From: Hyphomicrobiales bacterium
Lineage (GTDB): Bacteria; Pseudomonadota; Alphaproteobacteria; Rhizobiales; Rhizobiaceae
NCBI GenBank assembly: GCA_017305935.1
Contig: JAFKJU010000016.1
Span: forward strand, 62,001-126,000
Direction of reading: 5' to 3'
DNA: 64,000 nucleotides
Shown piece after piece: positions 8,860 to 18,655 of this stretch. A program made the position numbers and the translations under genes. The notes beneath the pieces were generated by a model. It searched no databases. It was not told where the DNA came from and worked only from the letters and a program-made list of their open reading frames with translations. Positions within the stretch are counted from its first letter, which is position 1, and each line of letters begins with the position of its first letter.

Positions 8860-9750
8860 ATGAGCACGGTCACTGCAAAAACCGGCCACCCTTCGGCGCT
8901 GGCGGAATTCTGGTATTATTTCTCGCGCAACAAGGGCGCCGTCCTCGGCCTCGCGGTCTTCCTGCTGGTGCTGTTCGTGGCGATCTTCGCGCCCATCGTC
9001 GCCCCGCACAGCCCGAGCGATCAGTTGCGCGACAGGCTGCTGGCGCCGCCGGCCTGGATGGCGGGCGGCAGCTGGAGCTATGTCCTCGGCACCGACGCCG
9101 TCGGCCGCGACATTCTCTCGCGCCTGATCTACGGCGCGCGTTTCTCGCTGTTCATCGGCCTCGTCGTCGTGACACTTTCGGTTCTGTCCGGCGTGCTGAT
9201 CGGCATGGTCGCCGGCTATTTCCGCGGCCGCATCGATATCGTCATCATGCGTGTGATGGATATCATCCTCGCCTTCCCGTCGCTGCTGCTGGCGCTGGTG
9301 CTGGTCGCGGTGCTGGGGCCTGGCCTGACGAATGCGATGATCGCCATTTCCATCGTCAACCAGCCGCATTTCGTGCGCCTGGCCCGCGCCTCGGTCATGA
9401 CCGAGCGCGAGAAGGAATATGTCATCGCCTCGCGGGTCGCTGGCGCCGGCACGATGCGGCTGATGTTCCTGACGATCCTGCCGAACTGTCTCGGGCCGCT
9501 GATCGTGCAGGCGACGCTCGCCTTCTCGGCGGCGATCCTCGATGCGGCGGCACTCGGCTTTCTCGGGGTCGGCGCGCAGCCGCCGACGCCGGAATGGGGC
9601 ACCATGCTCGCCGAAGCGCGCGAGTTCATCCAGCGCGCCTGGTGGGTCGTCACTTTCCCCGGTCTTGCCATCCTCGTCACCGTGCTTGCCATCAACCTGA
9701 TGGGCGACGGGTTGCGCGATGCGCTCGATCCCAAGCTGAAGAGGTCGTGA
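8860..9750 (+). CDS. dppC: Dipeptide ABC transporter permease DppC
   Basis: Second permease subunit, 296 residues, with an N-terminal cytoplasmic stretch and then membrane helices. It carries the family signature LGTDAVGRDILSRLIYGARFS and an EAA loop around EKEYVIASRVAGAGTMRLMF. The ATG at 8860 follows TAGGAGCG, which overlaps the dppB stop; a longer frame starting inside dppB has no ribosome site. Its stop shares one base with the dppD start (TGATG). Confidence 0.93.
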   Translation: MSTVTAKTGHPSALAEFWYYFSRNKGAVLGLAVFLLVLFVAIFAPIVAPHSPSDQLRDRLLAPPAWMAGGSWSYVLGTDAVGRDILSRLIYGARFSLFIGLVVVTLSVLSGVLIGMVAGYFRGRIDIVIMRVMDIILAFPSLLLALVLVAVLGPGLTNAMIAISIVNQPHFVRLARASVMTEREKEYVIASRVAGAGTMRLMFLTILPNCLGPLIVQATLAFSAAILDAAALGFLGVGAQPPTPEWGTMLAEAREFIQRAWWVVTFPGLAILVTVLAINLMGDGLRDALDPKLKRS

Positions 9751-10762
9751 TGCCGCTTCTTGAAATCGAAAACCTCACGGTCGAATTCCAGACCGCCTCC
9801 GGCCTGTTCCGCGCCGTCGATCGCGTGTCGCTGACCTGCGACAAGGGCGAAATCCTGTCGATCGTCGGCGAATCCGGCTCCGGCAAGTCCGTTTCCATGC
9901 TGGCGACGATGGGTCTCCTGCCGTGGACGGCGAAGATCACCGCCGACAAGCTGTCCTTCGACGGCAAGGATCTCATCGGGCTGTCGCCGCGTCAGCGGCG
10001 CAAGATCATCGGCAAGGATATCGCCATGATCTTCCAGGAGCCGATGTCGAGCCTCAATCCGTGCTTCACGGTCGGCTATCAGCTCGGCGAGACGCTACGC
10101 GTCCATATGGGCCTCGACCGCAAGGCACGGCGCGAGCGTGCCATCGAACTCCTGCGCCTCGTCGGCATTCCCGCGCCGGAAGATCGCCTGTCGAACTTCC
10201 CGCACCAGATGTCGGGTGGCATGAGCCAGCGCGTGATGATCGCCATGGCGCTTGCCTGCAATCCGAAGCTGCTGATCGCCGACGAGCCGACCACCGCGCT
10301 CGACGTCACCATCCAGGCGCAGATCCTCGATCTCCTGGCGCGCCTGCAGCGGGAAAACGGCATGGCGCTGGTGCTGATCACCCACGACATGGGTGTGGTG
10401 GCCGAAACCGCCGAGCGCGTTCAGGTGCAATATGCCGGGCAGAAGGTCGAGGAACAGCCGGTGCGCGACCTGTTCCGCGATCCGCATCATCCCTATACCG
10501 CAGCGCTGCTGGCGGCGCTGCCGGAGCGGGCCGAGATCGGCCAGCGCCTCCCGTCGATTGCCGGCGTGGTGCCAGGCCAGCACGACCGCCCGACGGGCTG
10601 TCTGTTCGCGCCGCGCTGTTCCTTCGCGACCGCCGAATGCGACCGCGGCGTGGTACGCCAGGATGCCTCGCTCGGTCTGGCGCTGTGCAACTATCCCCTG
10701 ATTCAGGGCAAGCCGAAGAACCATCCGGGGCTTGTCGAACTGGCGAAAGCCGGAGGTGACGC

Positions 10763-10766
<4 letters not shown>
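9750..10766 (+). CDS. dppD: Dipeptide ABC transporter ATPase DppD
   Basis: Cytoplasmic ATPase of 338 residues. Walker A is GESGSGKS (near residue 37), the Q-loop is [12 protein letters not shown], the signature is MSGGMSQRV, Walker B is [12 protein letters not shown] and the H-loop is LITHDMG. The C-terminal oligopeptide-transporter domain has the four-cysteine cluster seen in this subfamily ([14 protein letters not shown]...C). It overlaps dppF by 4 bp. Confidence 0.93.
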
Positions 10767-11728
<962 letters not shown>

Positions 11729-11735
11729 GACGAAG

Positions 11736-11761
11736 GGAAGGCCCGTTCCGGCGGGCCTTCC
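11736..11761 (+). terminator. dpp operon terminator
   Basis: A perfect 10-bp stem GGAAGGCCCG / CGGGCCTTCC with a 6-nt loop lies just after the dppF stop. The tail (GAAATAAT) is AT-rich rather than a pure T run. Confidence 0.7.
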
Positions 11762-11861
11762 GAAATAATCAGCCGCGCTGACGGTTGACCGCTCAAGCCA
11801 TTGCCATAAAAGGAACGCGGACCCGTTCGGGCCGCTTTGTCCCAAAAATGCTTGAGGCGGC

Positions 11862-12905
11862 ATGGCTATCATATCAGACGTCGATCCGCGCCGCGCGGCG
11901 CTGACCCTTGCCATCGGCGCGGTCGGCGCTGTCATCGCGCTGTTCGCCGCCTTTCCCGCACCCTATCTGCTCGGCCCGGCCATTGCGCTGACCATCGCCA
12001 GCTTCGCCGGCCTGCGGCTCGGCGTGCCGATGGCGCTGCGCAATGTCTGTTTCGTGGTGATCGGCATCACCATGGGCACCAGCGTCACGCCCGCCGTGAT
12101 CGAGGCGGCGCGCACCTGGCCGGCCAGTTTTCTGCTGCTGATGCCGGCCATCGCCGTGATCTTCTATGGCGCCTATGCCGTGCTGGAGCGCGGCTTTGGT
12201 TACGACCGGCGCACGGCGATGCTGGCGGCCTCGCCCGGCCATCTGAGTTTCATCATCAGCCTCAGCGCCGATACCAGGAGCGATGTCGCCGCCATCTCGA
12301 TCATCCAGAGCGTGCGCGTCCTGGCGCTGACGCTGATGGTGCCGCTGATCGTGCAGGTCTTCGATCTCGTCAGCGTCGCGCCGCCGCTGCTGCTCGCCGA
12401 CATGCCGCTGGCGGTGCTGGCGGCGGAGATCCTCGCCTCGGTGGCGGTCGGTATGCTGTTCCTGCGCTGGCGTTTTCCGGCGGCCCTGCTGCTCGGCGGC
12501 GTCGCGGTGTCGGTGTCAAGCCATATCAGCGGCCTCGTTTCCGGCGGCGTGCCGGCCTGGCTGACGATACCGGTCTATGTCGTGCTCGGCTGCGTCATCG
12601 GCACGCGCTTTTCCGGCCTGTCCTTCTTCGCCATGCGCCGCGCCTTCGTCGCCGGCGCGGTGACGACGCTGCTCGTCACCCTGCTGGCCGGCTTGGCCTC
12701 CTGGCTGGTGTCGTGGCTGACCGGCGTGCCGCTGAATGCGGTGCTGATCGCCTTCGCCCCCGGCGGGCTGGAAACCATGGCGGCGATGGCGGTGATGATG
12801 CATGTCGATGCCACCTATGTCGGCAGCCATCATGTCTTGCGGCTGCTCTTCCTTTCGGTTTTCATGCCGCTGGTCGTGCGCGACCGAAAGGACAAGACGT
12901 CCTGA
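11862..12905 (+). CDS. AbrB-family membrane transporter
   Basis: Polytopic membrane protein of 347 residues with 9-10 helices in two repeats. It matches the AbrB-duplication family (PF05145, often mislabelled ammonia monooxygenase). Each half carries the repeat features: GPAIALTIASFAGL and MGTSVTPAVIEAA in the first, and VLGCVIGTRFSGLS and LIAFAPGGLETMAAMAV in the second. The substrate is unknown. It is followed by gntK after 28 bp and could be co-transcribed with it. Confidence 0.75.
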   Translation: MAIISDVDPRRAALTLAIGAVGAVIALFAAFPAPYLLGPAIALTIASFAGLRLGVPMALRNVCFVVIGITMGTSVTPAVIEAARTWPASFLLLMPAIAVIFYGAYAVLERGFGYDRRTAMLAASPGHLSFIISLSADTRSDVAAISIIQSVRVLALTLMVPLIVQVFDLVSVAPPLLLADMPLAVLAAEILASVAVGMLFLRWRFPAALLLGGVAVSVSSHISGLVSGGVPAWLTIPVYVVLGCVIGTRFSGLSFFAMRRAFVAGAVTTLLVTLLAGLASWLVSWLTGVPLNAVLIAFAPGGLETMAAMAVMMHVDATYVGSHHVLRLLFLSVFMPLVVRDRKDKTS

Positions 12906-12933
12906 GTCGCCGCCGAAACCCGAGAGGAACGCC

Positions 12934-13452
12934 ATGTCCGCATCCCGTTTTCTTGCTGTCTGCGTCATGGGCGTCAGCGGCTCCGGCAAGACCTCCATCG
13001 GCGAGGGGCTGGCGGCGCGGCTTGGGTATGCCTTCCTGGAGGGCGACCGGCTGCATCCGGCCGCCAATGTCGAGAAGATGTCGAAGGGCATTCCCCTTGT
13101 TGATGACGACCGCTGGCCGTGGCTGGATGCCATCGGCGCCGAGATCGGCCGTCATCTGGCGGCAGGCGAGGGGCTGGTCCTGTCCTGCTCGGCGCTGAAG
13201 CGCGCCTATCGGGACCGCCTGCGCAAGGCTGCCGGCGGCCGGCTCGCCTTCGTCTATCTCGACGGCTCCCGCGCACTTCTCGGCGCGCGCATGGGTGCGC
13301 GCGAAGGCCACTTCATGCCGCTGTCCTTGCTCGATAGCCAGCTGGCGACGCTGGAGGTGCCGACTGGCGAGCCGGGCGTTGTCACCGTCGCCATCGATGC
13401 CGATATCGACACCATCGTCGCGCGCGCCGTGGAGGGCCTCGCGGGGCTGTGA
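12934..13452 (+). CDS. gntK: Gluconokinase
   Basis: Phosphorylates D-gluconate to 6-phosphogluconate for the Entner-Doudoroff or pentose-phosphate route. The 172-residue P-loop kinase has Walker A GVSGSGKT near residue 13, the substrate segment EGDRLHPAANVEKMSKGIPLVDDDRWPWL and the SCSALKRAYRDRLR motif typical of GntK. The ATG follows GAGAGGAA. A longer reading frame upstream overlaps the previous gene and lacks a ribosome site. Confidence 0.93.
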   Translation: MSASRFLAVCVMGVSGSGKTSIGEGLAARLGYAFLEGDRLHPAANVEKMSKGIPLVDDDRWPWLDAIGAEIGRHLAAGEGLVLSCSALKRAYRDRLRKAAGGRLAFVYLDGSRALLGARMGAREGHFMPLSLLDSQLATLEVPTGEPGVVTVAIDADIDTIVARAVEGLAGL

Positions 13453-13486
13453 AACCTCCGCTTGCTTGCATTGTTTCGGCAATTAC

Positions 13487-13500
13487 TATACGCGTGTATA
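13487..13500 (+). promoter_or_regulatory. Candidate operator before the TPP enzyme gene
   Basis: TATACGCGTGTATA is a near-perfect palindrome (outer TATAC/GTATA arms) 35 bp before the start at 13535. It resembles the short AT-flanked dyads bound by GntR-type repressors. No regulator gene is adjacent. Confidence 0.3.
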
Positions 13501-13534
13501 ACAATAACATTGCGGCATGGAGAGGGGACGCGAG

Positions 13535-15142
13535 ATGATCAGTACGGGCATGTATCTGACGAAACTGCTGGAGGCCTATGGCGTCGACACGGTGTTCGGC
13601 ATTCCGGGCGTGCATACGGTGGAATTGTATCGCGGTCTCGCCGGCAGCTCGATCAACCATGTGACGCCCCGCCACGAGCAGGGCGCCGGCTTCATGGCCG
13701 ATGGTTATGCCCGCGCCAGCGGCAAGCCGGGCGTCTGCTTCATCATCACCGGCCCGGGCATGACCAATATCGTCACCGCCATGGGCCAAGCCTATGGCGA
13801 TTCGGTGCCGATGCTGGTCATCTCCACCGTCAACCAGCATGGTCGCATGGGCTCGGGCGAAGGCTGGCTGCATGAACTGCCGAACCAGCAGGCGCTGGTC
13901 TCGCAGGTTTCCGCATTCAGCTACACCGTCAACCGGCCGGAAGAACTGTCCATGGCGCTGGCCCGCGCTTTCGCCGTCTTCGACAGCGAGCGCCCGCGCC
14001 CGGTGCATATCGAGCTGCCGATCAACGTCATGCTCGCCCCGGCCGATCACCTGCCCGTGCCGCACAAGGTCGTGCGCCTGAAGCGCCCGAGCGGCGATGC
14101 AGCCGCCATCGGCGACGCCGTCGCGCTCCTGAATTCGGCCAAGGCCCCGGTGGTGCTGGTCGGCGGCGGCGCGGCGCGCGCGGCAAATGAAGTGCGCGCG
14201 GTCGTCGAGGCGCTGGATGCGCCGCTGGTCGCCGCCACCAACGGCCGTGGCATCCTGCCGCCCGAGCATCCGCTCAACATCGCGCTGTCGCCCTGCTGCC
14301 CGTCCTCGCGCAAGCTGGTCGAATCGGCCGACGTGGTTCTCGCCGTCGGCACCGAATTCGGCCCGACCGATTACGACATGTATGAGGATGGCGGCTTCTC
14401 GATCCCCGGCAAGCTCATCCGCATCGATATCGATCCGACCCAGATCATGCGTACCCGCGCTCCGGAAATCGGCATCGTCGCCGATAGCGCGACGGCACTT
14501 TCGCTGATCTCCGGCGGCCTTGCTCCGGTCAAGCGCGATGGCGCCGCCCGCGTCGTCGCCGCCCGCAAGGCAGGCGCCGCCGACCTGACGCCAGCGATGA
14601 TCGGCGACCTCAAGATCCTCGCCAAGGTGCGCGACACGCTGGAAAACGTGCTGTTCGTCGGCGATTCCACCCAGCTCGTCTATGCCGGCAATCTCGGTTT
14701 CGCCTCCGGCGGCCCGGTGAGCTATTTCAACTCGGCGACCGGCTACGGCACGCTGGGCTACGGCCTGCCGGCGGCCATCGGCGCCAAGCTTGGCGCGCCG
14801 GAGCGCCCCGTGGTCGCGCTGGTCGGCGATGGCGGCCTGCAGTTCTCGGTCTCGGAACTGGCCTCGGCCACCGAAGCGAAGGTGCCGGTCATCATGATGC
14901 TGCACAACAACAACGGCTATGGCGAGATCAAGTCCTACATGGTCTCCCAGAACATCCCGCCGCTCGGCGTCGACATCTACACGCCGGACCTGGAAGCGAT
15001 CGGCAAGGCCTATGGCTGGCAGACGGAAGTCGTCGCCCATTTTGCCGACCTGCCCGCCGCGCTGGAACGCGCGGCGAAGAATGACGGGCCGACCATGCTG
15101 CTGTTCGGTGACGAACTGCGAAACGAGGCAATGGCCGCCTGA
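13535..15142 (+). CDS. TPP-dependent enzyme, probable 5-guanidino-2-oxopentanoate decarboxylase
   Basis: A 535-residue member of the acetolactate synthase/benzoylformate decarboxylase fold. It has the N-terminal PYR domain with the catalytic Glu (RHEQGAGFMADGYARA), a central domain, and the C-terminal PP domain with the TPP/Mg motif GDGGLQFSVSELASA...NNN. The start VDTVFGIPGVHTVELYRGL resembles AruI, which decarboxylates 5-guanidino-2-oxopentanoate in arginine transamination, but this rests on recalled similarity. The ATG at 13535 is preferred because GGAGAGGGG lies 9 bp before it; an ATG 18 bp upstream has no such site. It is not an AHAS catalytic subunit by context, as no ilvH is present. 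Confidence 0.6.
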   Translation: MISTGMYLTKLLEAYGVDTVFGIPGVHTVELYRGLAGSSINHVTPRHEQGAGFMADGYARASGKPGVCFIITGPGMTNIVTAMGQAYGDSVPMLVISTVNQHGRMGSGEGWLHELPNQQALVSQVSAFSYTVNRPEELSMALARAFAVFDSERPRPVHIELPINVMLAPADHLPVPHKVVRLKRPSGDAAAIGDAVALLNSAKAPVVLVGGGAARAANEVRAVVEALDAPLVAATNGRGILPPEHPLNIALSPCCPSSRKLVESADVVLAVGTEFGPTDYDMYEDGGFSIPGKLIRIDIDPTQIMRTRAPEIGIVADSATALSLISGGLAPVKRDGAARVVAARKAGAADLTPAMIGDLKILAKVRDTLENVLFVGDSTQLVYAGNLGFASGGPVSYFNSATGYGTLGYGLPAAIGAKLGAPERPVVALVGDGGLQFSVSELASATEAKVPVIMMLHNNNGYGEIKSYMVSQNIPPLGVDIYTPDLEAIGKAYGWQTEVVAHFADLPAALERAAKNDGPTMLLFGDELRNEAMAA

Positions 15143-15210
15143 ACCGCTTTGCCAACGCTGCCTTCCTGTTCTACAACTCAGACGGCGTGTTGCCCAAGGG
15201 GAGAACGGGA

Positions 15211-15780
15211 ATGGCAGTGGTTTGCGATCCGGGTTGGAAGGGCACTTCCACCAATGGCAAGTGGGACAATCACGAAAGCAATCTCGGCGAAGCCGAGATG
15301 ATCGCGCTCGGCGAGGCGATCATCGATCTCGCCGAAATGAAGGCCCTGCCGACCTCGACCCGGCGATGCTTCAAGGATCTGTCCGCCGCGCTGACCGGCG
15401 GCACGGTGACGATCACCAAGGGCATCCACCAGCGCGACGACAAGGTCCATTTCGACGTCAAGATATCGAGCGGCGTCGCGGGCACGTTCCACGTCTTCCT
15501 CAAGACCGGCGAGGAGGCGAACGTTATTTCGCCGCCCGTGCAGCCCGGCTGGGGTATTTCCGACACCATCAAGGGAAAGACGGTGACCCGTTCGCTGTTC
15601 AAATACCAGATCAGCGGGCTTTCCTATCGCGCCTCGCCCGGCGTCGATTATCTTTACCCGCCGCTGTTCGTGACGCTGAGCGAGCTGGAAAAGCCGATCG
15701 GCCGCCCGCGCCGCTCCAGTTTCTGCCAGGGCAACGCCACGGCGGCCGTGACCCGCAGCGAAATGGCAACCATCACGTAG
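15211..15780 (+). CDS. Hypothetical protein
   Basis: A 189-residue soluble protein that I do not recognise. It has no signal peptide or membrane helix. The start ATG follows AAGGGGAGAA. The first part is acidic-helical (GEAEMIALGEAIIDLAEM) and the rest looks beta-rich (KVHFDVKISSGVAGTFHVFLKTGEE), suggesting a compact alpha/beta domain. It ends exactly where the convergent cysA gene ends, with no space for a terminator between them. Confidence 0.6.
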   Translation: MAVVCDPGWKGTSTNGKWDNHESNLGEAEMIALGEAIIDLAEMKALPTSTRRCFKDLSAALTGGTVTITKGIHQRDDKVHFDVKISSGVAGTFHVFLKTGEEANVISPPVQPGWGISDTIKGKTVTRSLFKYQISGLSYRASPGVDYLYPPLFVTLSELEKPIGRPRRSSFCQGNATAAVTRSEMATIT

Positions 15781-16803
15781 TCACCCGGCCGCAAACACCT
15801 TGGCCCTGATGATACGGACCATGCCGCGATCGCCGGCCTTGACGACCGTTTCCGGGGCAACGTCGAATTCCAGCGTGTCGCCTTGCACTGTTGCCGCGAG
15901 GATGCGGCGGTTGCCGGGGCGGTCGAGCACCTGATGCACGTCGGCGGGAATGCCGGCGCCGTCGCTCGCCCAGTCGAGATCGCCCGGCCGCACGAAGACC
16001 TCGGCCGGTCCGTCCGGGCAGCCGGGGGCATCGATCTCGCCGGCGGGAAGTTGCGCCTTGCCATTGGCGACGGTGGTTTTCAGGCTGTTGGTATCGCCGA
16101 GGAAACGCATGACGAAGGCGGAGTTCGGCTGGCGGCAGACCTGTTCCGGCGTGCCTTCCTGCACGATCTGCCCGCCATTGAGGATGACGACGCGGTCGGC
16201 CAGATCCAGCGCCTCTTCCTGATCATGAGTGACGAACAGCGTGGTGATGCCGAGTTCGGCATGGATTTCGCGCAGCCAGCGGCGAAGATCGCGCCGGACA
16301 TTGGCATCCAGCGCCCCGAAGGGCTCGTCGAGCAGCAGCACCTTTGGATCGACGGCGAGCGCACGCGCCAGCGCCACGCGCTGGCGCTGGCCGCCGGAGA
16401 TCTGCGCCGGAAACCGGTCCTGAAGCCCGTCGAGCTTGACCAGCCGCAGCAGATCCTTGACACGCGCCTCGATTTCTTCGGTGCTGCGCTTAAGCTTCGA
16501 CACCTTCATGCCGAAGGCGATGTTTTCGCCGATGGTCATATGCGGGAACAGCGCATAATGCTGGAAAACGAAGCCGACGCCACGGTCGCGGACGGGAATG
16601 TCGGTAGCGTCCTGATCGCCGAAATAGATGTGGCCGCCATCGGAATATTCGAGCCCCGCGACCATGCGCAGGATAGTGGTCTTGCCCGAGCCCGAGGGGC
16701 CGAGCAGCGCCACCAGCTCGCCGCTGCCGATATCGAGCGAGACGCCATGCACGGCGCGGAAGGTATCGAAGGTCTTGACGACGTTTTCGAGGCGGATTTT
16801 CAC
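15781..16803 (-). CDS. cysA: Sulfate/thiosulfate ABC transporter ATPase CysA
   Basis: ATPase of the sulfate importer, 340 residues. Walker A is GPSGSGKTT, the Q-loop is [12 protein letters not shown], the signature is ISGGQRQRV, Walker B is VLLLDEPFGALDA and the H-loop is [10 protein letters not shown]. The C-terminal TOBE-like regulatory part (residues 240-340) contains VFVRPGDLD. It overlaps cysW by 4 bp and is the last gene of sbp-cysTWA. Confidence 0.92.
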   Translation of the reverse strand: MKIRLENVVKTFDTFRAVHGVSLDIGSGELVALLGPSGSGKTTILRMVAGLEYSDGGHIYFGDQDATDIPVRDRGVGFVFQHYALFPHMTIGENIAFGMKVSKLKRSTEEIEARVKDLLRLVKLDGLQDRFPAQISGGQRQRVALARALAVDPKVLLLDEPFGALDANVRRDLRRWLREIHAELGITTLFVTHDQEEALDLADRVVILNGGQIVQEGTPEQVCRQPNSAFVMRFLGDTNSLKTTVANGKAQLPAGEIDAPGCPDGPAEVFVRPGDLDWASDGAGIPADVHQVLDRPGNRRILAATVQGDTLEFDVAPETVVKAGDRGMVRIIRAKVFAAG

Positions 16804-17684
16804 TTGGCGACCTCCGGGGCGGGGGTGACGATAGGCGCGCGACGGCGGCGGCCGGCGCCGCGCCGTTCGAGCGCCACCTTGGCGATGATGGTGACGACGG
16901 CGAGCAGCGTCAGGATGAAGGCGGCGGCAAACGCCCCGGTCGTCTGGTAATCGTGATAGAGCAGCTCGATATGCAGCGGCAGCGTGTTGGTCTGGCCGCG
17001 AATATTGCCGGAGACCACCGAGACGGCGCCGAATTCGCCCATCACGCGCGCATTGCAGAGGATGATGCCGTAAAGCATCGCCCAGCGGATATTCGGCAGC
17101 GTCACCGACAAGAAGGTGCGCCAGCCGGACGCGCCGAGCGAGGTCGCCGCTTCTTCAAGGTCACGCCCCTGCGCTTGCATCAGCGGAATCAACTCGCGCG
17201 CCACGAAAGGCGCGGTGACGAACATCGAGGCGAGCACGATGCCGGGCAGGGCGAACAGGATTTTGATCCCGTAGGCATCGAGCAGCGGGCCGAACAGGCC
17301 CTGTAGCCCGTAGACGAAGAGATAGGCGACGCCGGCGACGATAGGCGAGATCGAGAAGGGAATCTCGGTGACGACCAGCAGCAGCCGCCGCAAGGGAAAA
17401 TCGAACTTGGTGATCGACCACGCGGCGGCGACGCCGAAGGCGGTGTTGATGGGCACGGCGATCAGCGCCGTCACCACCGTCAGCAGAATGGCGCTCAGCG
17501 TATCGGGATGGGCGATGGCCGCGGCAAACACTTTCCATCCCTCTGAAAAAGCTTGCACGGCAATGACCAGCAGCGGCGCGAGGATCAGCAGTGCGCCGAG
17601 CAGGAGGGTGATTGCGATCAGCGTGCGGCGGATGGCCGGCGCATCGCCGACGCGCGGCGGTTTTTTCGAGCGGGTTGCGTGCAT
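16800..17684 (-). CDS. cysW: Sulfate ABC transporter permease CysW
   Basis: Inner-membrane permease of 294 residues with six helices. The permease domain shows SITKFDFPLRRLL, the EIPFSISPIVAGVAY segment typical of CysW, and an EAA loop (LEEAATSLGASGWRTFLSVTLPNIRWAMLYG). Three bases separate it from cysT upstream, and it overlaps cysA downstream. Confidence 0.92.
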   Translation of the reverse strand: MHATRSKKPPRVGDAPAIRRTLIAITLLLGALLILAPLLVIAVQAFSEGWKVFAAAIAHPDTLSAILLTVVTALIAVPINTAFGVAAAWSITKFDFPLRRLLLVVTEIPFSISPIVAGVAYLFVYGLQGLFGPLLDAYGIKILFALPGIVLASMFVTAPFVARELIPLMQAQGRDLEEAATSLGASGWRTFLSVTLPNIRWAMLYGIILCNARVMGEFGAVSVVSGNIRGQTNTLPLHIELLYHDYQTTGAFAAAFILTLLAVVTIIAKVALERRGAGRRRRAPIVTPAPEVAK

Positions 17685-17687
17685 CGG

Positions 17688-18509
17688 TCAGCCCCTCGCC
17701 GTATAGCGCAGGGCGCGCGCCTGCATGAAGTTGGTGAGCGCCAGCATGGAGAAGGCGGTGATCAGCAGCACCGAGGCGATGGCGGCGGCGGCCTGGTAAT
17801 CATATTCCTCCAGCCGGATGAAGATCAGAAGTGCCGTGATTTCCGTCTCGAACGGCTTGTTGCCGGCGATGAAGATGATCGCCCCGAATTCCCCCAAGGA
17901 GCGGGCGAAGGACAGGGATAGGCCGGCGAGCAGCGCCGGTTTCAGGAGCGGCAGGATGACTTTGCGAAAGATCGTCCAGTCGCTTCCCCCCAGCGATTGC
18001 GCCGCTTCCTCCAGCGCCGGGTCGAGATCCTCCAGCACCGGCTGCACCGTGCGCACGATGAACGGCAGGCTGGTGAAGATCATGGCGATCATGATGCCGA
18101 GCGGCGTATAGGCAACCTTGATGCCGAGCGGCGCAAGCGCCGCGCCGAACCAGCCGTTTGCGGAAAACAGCGCCGTCAGCGCAATGCCGGCCACCGCCGT
18201 CGGCAGCGCGAAGGGAAGGTCGACCAGCGCATCGACGAAGCGCCAGCCGGGGAAACGATAGCGCGTCAGTACCCAGGCGAGCGCCAGCCCGAAAAACAGG
18301 TTGAAGACGGTGGCGGCCAGAGCGCAGAGCACGGTGACCCGATAGGTGGCGACGGCGCGCGGCGAGGAGACGATTGCCCAGTAGTCCGCCGGCCCCAGGC
18401 TTGCCGCCTTGAACACCAGCGCTGCCAGCGGCAGCACCACGATCAGCCCGACATAGAACAGCGTAACGCCAAGCGACAGCCGCAGCCCCGGCAGAACATT
18501 CCGTCTCAA
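17688..18509 (-). CDS. cysT: Sulfate ABC transporter permease CysT
   Basis: Permease of 273 residues, partner of CysW. It shows the conserved start LRLSLGVTLFYVGLIVVLPLAALV, the VDLPFALPTAVAGIALT segment and the EAA loop (LEEAAQSLGGSDWTIFRKVILPLLKPALLAG). It lies 146 bp after sbp, separated from it by a repeat element and a terminator-like hairpin. Confidence 0.92.
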   Translation of the reverse strand: MRRNVLPGLRLSLGVTLFYVGLIVVLPLAALVFKAASLGPADYWAIVSSPRAVATYRVTVLCALAATVFNLFFGLALAWVLTRYRFPGWRFVDALVDLPFALPTAVAGIALTALFSANGWFGAALAPLGIKVAYTPLGIMIAMIFTSLPFIVRTVQPVLEDLDPALEEAAQSLGGSDWTIFRKVILPLLKPALLAGLSLSFARSLGEFGAIIFIAGNKPFETEITALLIFIRLEEYDYQAAAAIASVLLITAFSMLALTNFMQARALRYTARG

Positions 18510-18533
18510 GACGCTTTCCTTCTCATATGTCTT

Positions 18534-18592
18534 TGTTTTATCGCATTTCCTGACTCAAAACCGCGTCACATTTTTGCTGGAAATGCTTTAAA
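18534..18592 (-). repeat. Dispersed palindromic intergenic repeat, copy 1
   Basis: On the minus strand it reads TAAAGCATTTCCAGC, then a variable core with GCGGTTTT, then GGAAATGCG. It aligns closely with the copy at 57243. It lies between sbp and cysT. Confidence 0.7.
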
Positions 18593-18596
18593 CATC

Positions 18597-18626
18597 AAAA
18601 GACCCGGCGCGCTTTTGGCCGCCGGG
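18597..18626 (-). terminator. Terminator/attenuator after sbp
   Basis: On the minus strand a 7-bp stem CCCGGCG / CGCCGGG (18603-18609, 18620-18626) is followed by TCTTTTGATG. It sits 30 bp after the sbp stop and would make the binding protein more abundant than the permeases. Confidence 0.65.
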
Positions 18627-18655
18627 CTTTGCCTGTGTCAACGGCTTTTTGCGGT

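Noticed and set aside
5982-8873. Very long open frame on the minus strand opposite dppA and dppB (about 960 codons).
   Set aside because: It mirrors two clear plus-strand transporter genes in high-GC DNA, and its product is a charged, repetitive sequence without any domain.
13382-15040. Minus-strand open frame opposite the TPP enzyme.
   Set aside because: The plus strand encodes a full TPP enzyme with all motifs, so the minus frame is a composition artefact.
13535-15142. Catalytic subunit of acetolactate synthase (IlvB).
   Set aside because: No small-subunit gene follows, and the N-terminal signature FGIPGVHTVELYRGL fits keto-acid decarboxylases of the AruI type better.
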